Shown here: piece by piece, positions 6,259-6,735 of the stretch
Layout of the letters: every line of letters begins with the position of its first letter
How positions within the stretch are numbered: the stretch's first letter is position 1
Assembly (NCBI GenBank): GCA_900553045.1
Contig: USBW01000039.1
Coordinates: 1 to 6,735, forward strand
From: an uncultured Mycoplasmatota bacterium
GTDB lineage: Bacteria > Bacillota_I > Bacilli_A > RF39 > UBA660
Reading direction: 5' to 3'
Length of the DNA: 6,735 bases
Notes under the pieces: generated by a model
What the model was told of the DNA's origin: nothing
The model's database searches: none
Seen by the model: the letters and a program-made list of their open reading frames with translations, nothing else
Position numbers and translations under genes: made by a program

Positions 6259-6677
6259 ATTTCTTCAAATCCATTTTTATAAGTATCATACGTTGTCATA
6301 GAAGATTCAATTCCAAATGTTTCTCTTTCTTCCTCGCTCATATCTTCTATTTGCTTAGAAGCAGTATAATAAATAATAGAATCTCCATCTCTTTCTAAAG
6401 AAGTAATATACCCGTCATTTTTATATTCTTCCACAGTATCATTTAAAAGAGACTCATACTCATCCATAATATCCTTAGAAGAACTATCAAACTCTGTAGT
6501 AGAAGTTAATGTCAAACTCTTCGCATCATCCCCATCAAATTCCACTGCAATTTCCGTTGTAGCCTTAAAACCAGTATCCATCGTACTACTTGTACATGTC
6601 AATGTTTTTGAATTAAAACAACCTGTCGTAGTGATAAGAATACCACCCAATAACAGAACTAAAATATATTTTTTCAT
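6240..6677 (-). CDS. Putative secreted lipoprotein, unknown function
   Basis: Predicted membrane-anchored, surface-exposed lipoprotein of 145 aa. It begins MKKYILVLLLGGILITTTGC: two lysines, a hydrophobic stretch, then a lipobox-like TTGC with the cysteine at residue 20. Thr at -3 is less usual than Leu, so the lipobox is relaxed. The mature part is polar and acidic, rich in Asp, Glu, Ser and Thr. It has a cysteine shortly after the anchor (C28, in TLTC) and one at the penultimate position (C144, in GYTCE), which could form a disulfide closing a small domain. The layout recalls small Bacillota lipoproteins with a Cys near each end (YehR/DUF1307-like), but I cannot confirm the family. Two ATGs compete; the one at 6677 is 7 bases from AGGAGG, whereas the upstream one (6683, adding Met-Gly) is only 1 base away, so 6677 is preferred. 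It is monocistronic, with its own promoter and terminator. Lgt, encoded downstream, should lipidate it. Confidence 0.85.
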   Translation of the reverse strand: MKKYILVLLLGGILITTTGCFNSKTLTCTSSTMDTGFKATTEIAVEFDGDDAKSLTLTSTTEFDSSSKDIMDEYESLLNDTVEEYKNDGYITSLERDGDSIIYYTASKQIEDMSEEERETFGIESSMTTYDTYKNGFEEMGYTCE

Positions 6678-6684
6678 TCCCATG

Positions 6685-6690
6685 CCTCCT
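6685..6690 (-). promoter_or_regulatory. Ribosome binding site that decides the lipoprotein start
   Basis: AGGAGG (minus strand, 6690-6685) is followed by C and a first ATG at 6683, then a second in-frame ATG at 6677. Initiation needs about 5-9 bases of spacing, so the second ATG (7 bases) fits and the first (1 base) does not. Confidence 0.85.
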
Positions 6691-6701
6691 CGTATATTCT
6701 T

Positions 6702-6730
6702 AGTATATAATAAGAATGAGAAAAACGCAA
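6702..6730 (-). promoter_or_regulatory. Probable sigma-A-type promoter of the lipoprotein gene
   Basis: The minus strand has TTGCGT (6730-6725) as a -35 element and TATACT (6707-6702) as a -10 element, with the ideal 17-base spacer. The -10 matches five of six consensus bases; the -35 matches three. The predicted start is near 6695, giving a leader of about 18 bases that contains the AGGAGG site. Sequence beyond the right edge is not visible, so further control elements cannot be judged. Confidence 0.65.
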
Positions 6731-6735
6731 ACCAA

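Noticed and set aside
6678..6683. Upstream ATG giving a 147-residue lipoprotein starting Met-Gly-Met-Lys
   Set aside because: Only 1 base separates AGGAGG from this ATG; the next ATG at 6677 has 7-base spacing and gives a typical MKK signal-peptide start.
1..6735. CRISPR arrays, insertion sequences, tRNA or rRNA genes, phage or attachment sites
   Set aside because: No regularly spaced repeats, transposase motifs, cloverleaf-like sequences or terminal inverted repeats were seen on either strand; genes are housekeeping and closely packed.

Overview
The window is an AT-rich, tightly packed stretch of chromosome in which every supported gene lies on the minus strand, so transcription runs from the right edge to the left. 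In that order it holds: a small lipoprotein gene, uvrA, lgt, trxB, a previously unlisted 34-codon membrane-peptide gene, a T-box riboswitch, and the 5' two-fifths or so of valS, which runs off the left edge. The low GC, strong AGGAGG-type ribosome binding sites, a T-box in front of an aminoacyl-tRNA synthetase gene, and the uvrA/lgt/trxB neighbourhood all point to a low-GC Bacillota (Firmicutes), probably an uncultured Bacilli/Erysipelotrichia-like lineage. That placement is inference. Tryptophan is encoded by TGG and TGA is not read through in the genes examined, so the standard bacterial code fits.

Right edge (6226-6735): a single lipoprotein gene with its own sigma-A-like promoter. It is closed by an intrinsic terminator whose 5' arm lies inside the last codons of the gene. 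The best start is the second of two nearby ATGs (6677).

Centre (1642-6192): uvrA is driven by an extended -10 promoter (TGATATAAT). It is followed after only 14 bases by lgt, which overlaps trxB by 11 bases, so the three form an operon joining nucleotide excision repair, lipoprotein lipidation and thiol redox. In many Bacillota hprK lies between uvrA and lgt and uvrB lies before uvrA; neither is present here.

Left part (1-1641): the 367 bases between trxB and valS are fully accounted for. A short gene with a strong ribosome binding site encodes a one-helix membrane peptide, and its stop codon directly abuts the base of a complete T-box leader. This leader has a GTA (valine) specifier, a TGGT acceptor-binding bulge, and alternative antiterminator and terminator structures. 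I see no terminator or convincing promoter between trxB and the T-box, so valS may be the last, tRNA-gated cistron of the uvrA operon. The ValS protein is of the archaeal/rickettsial sequence type (GFDDNGLPSE) rather than the usual bacterial type (GTDHAGIAT), which suggests a transferred synthetase placed under a native Bacillota switch.

Nothing resembling a wholly new defence or mobile system is visible. The points most worth a second look are the small membrane gene joined to the T-box, the unusual ValS lineage, and the TrxB with an altered NADPH-binding motif.
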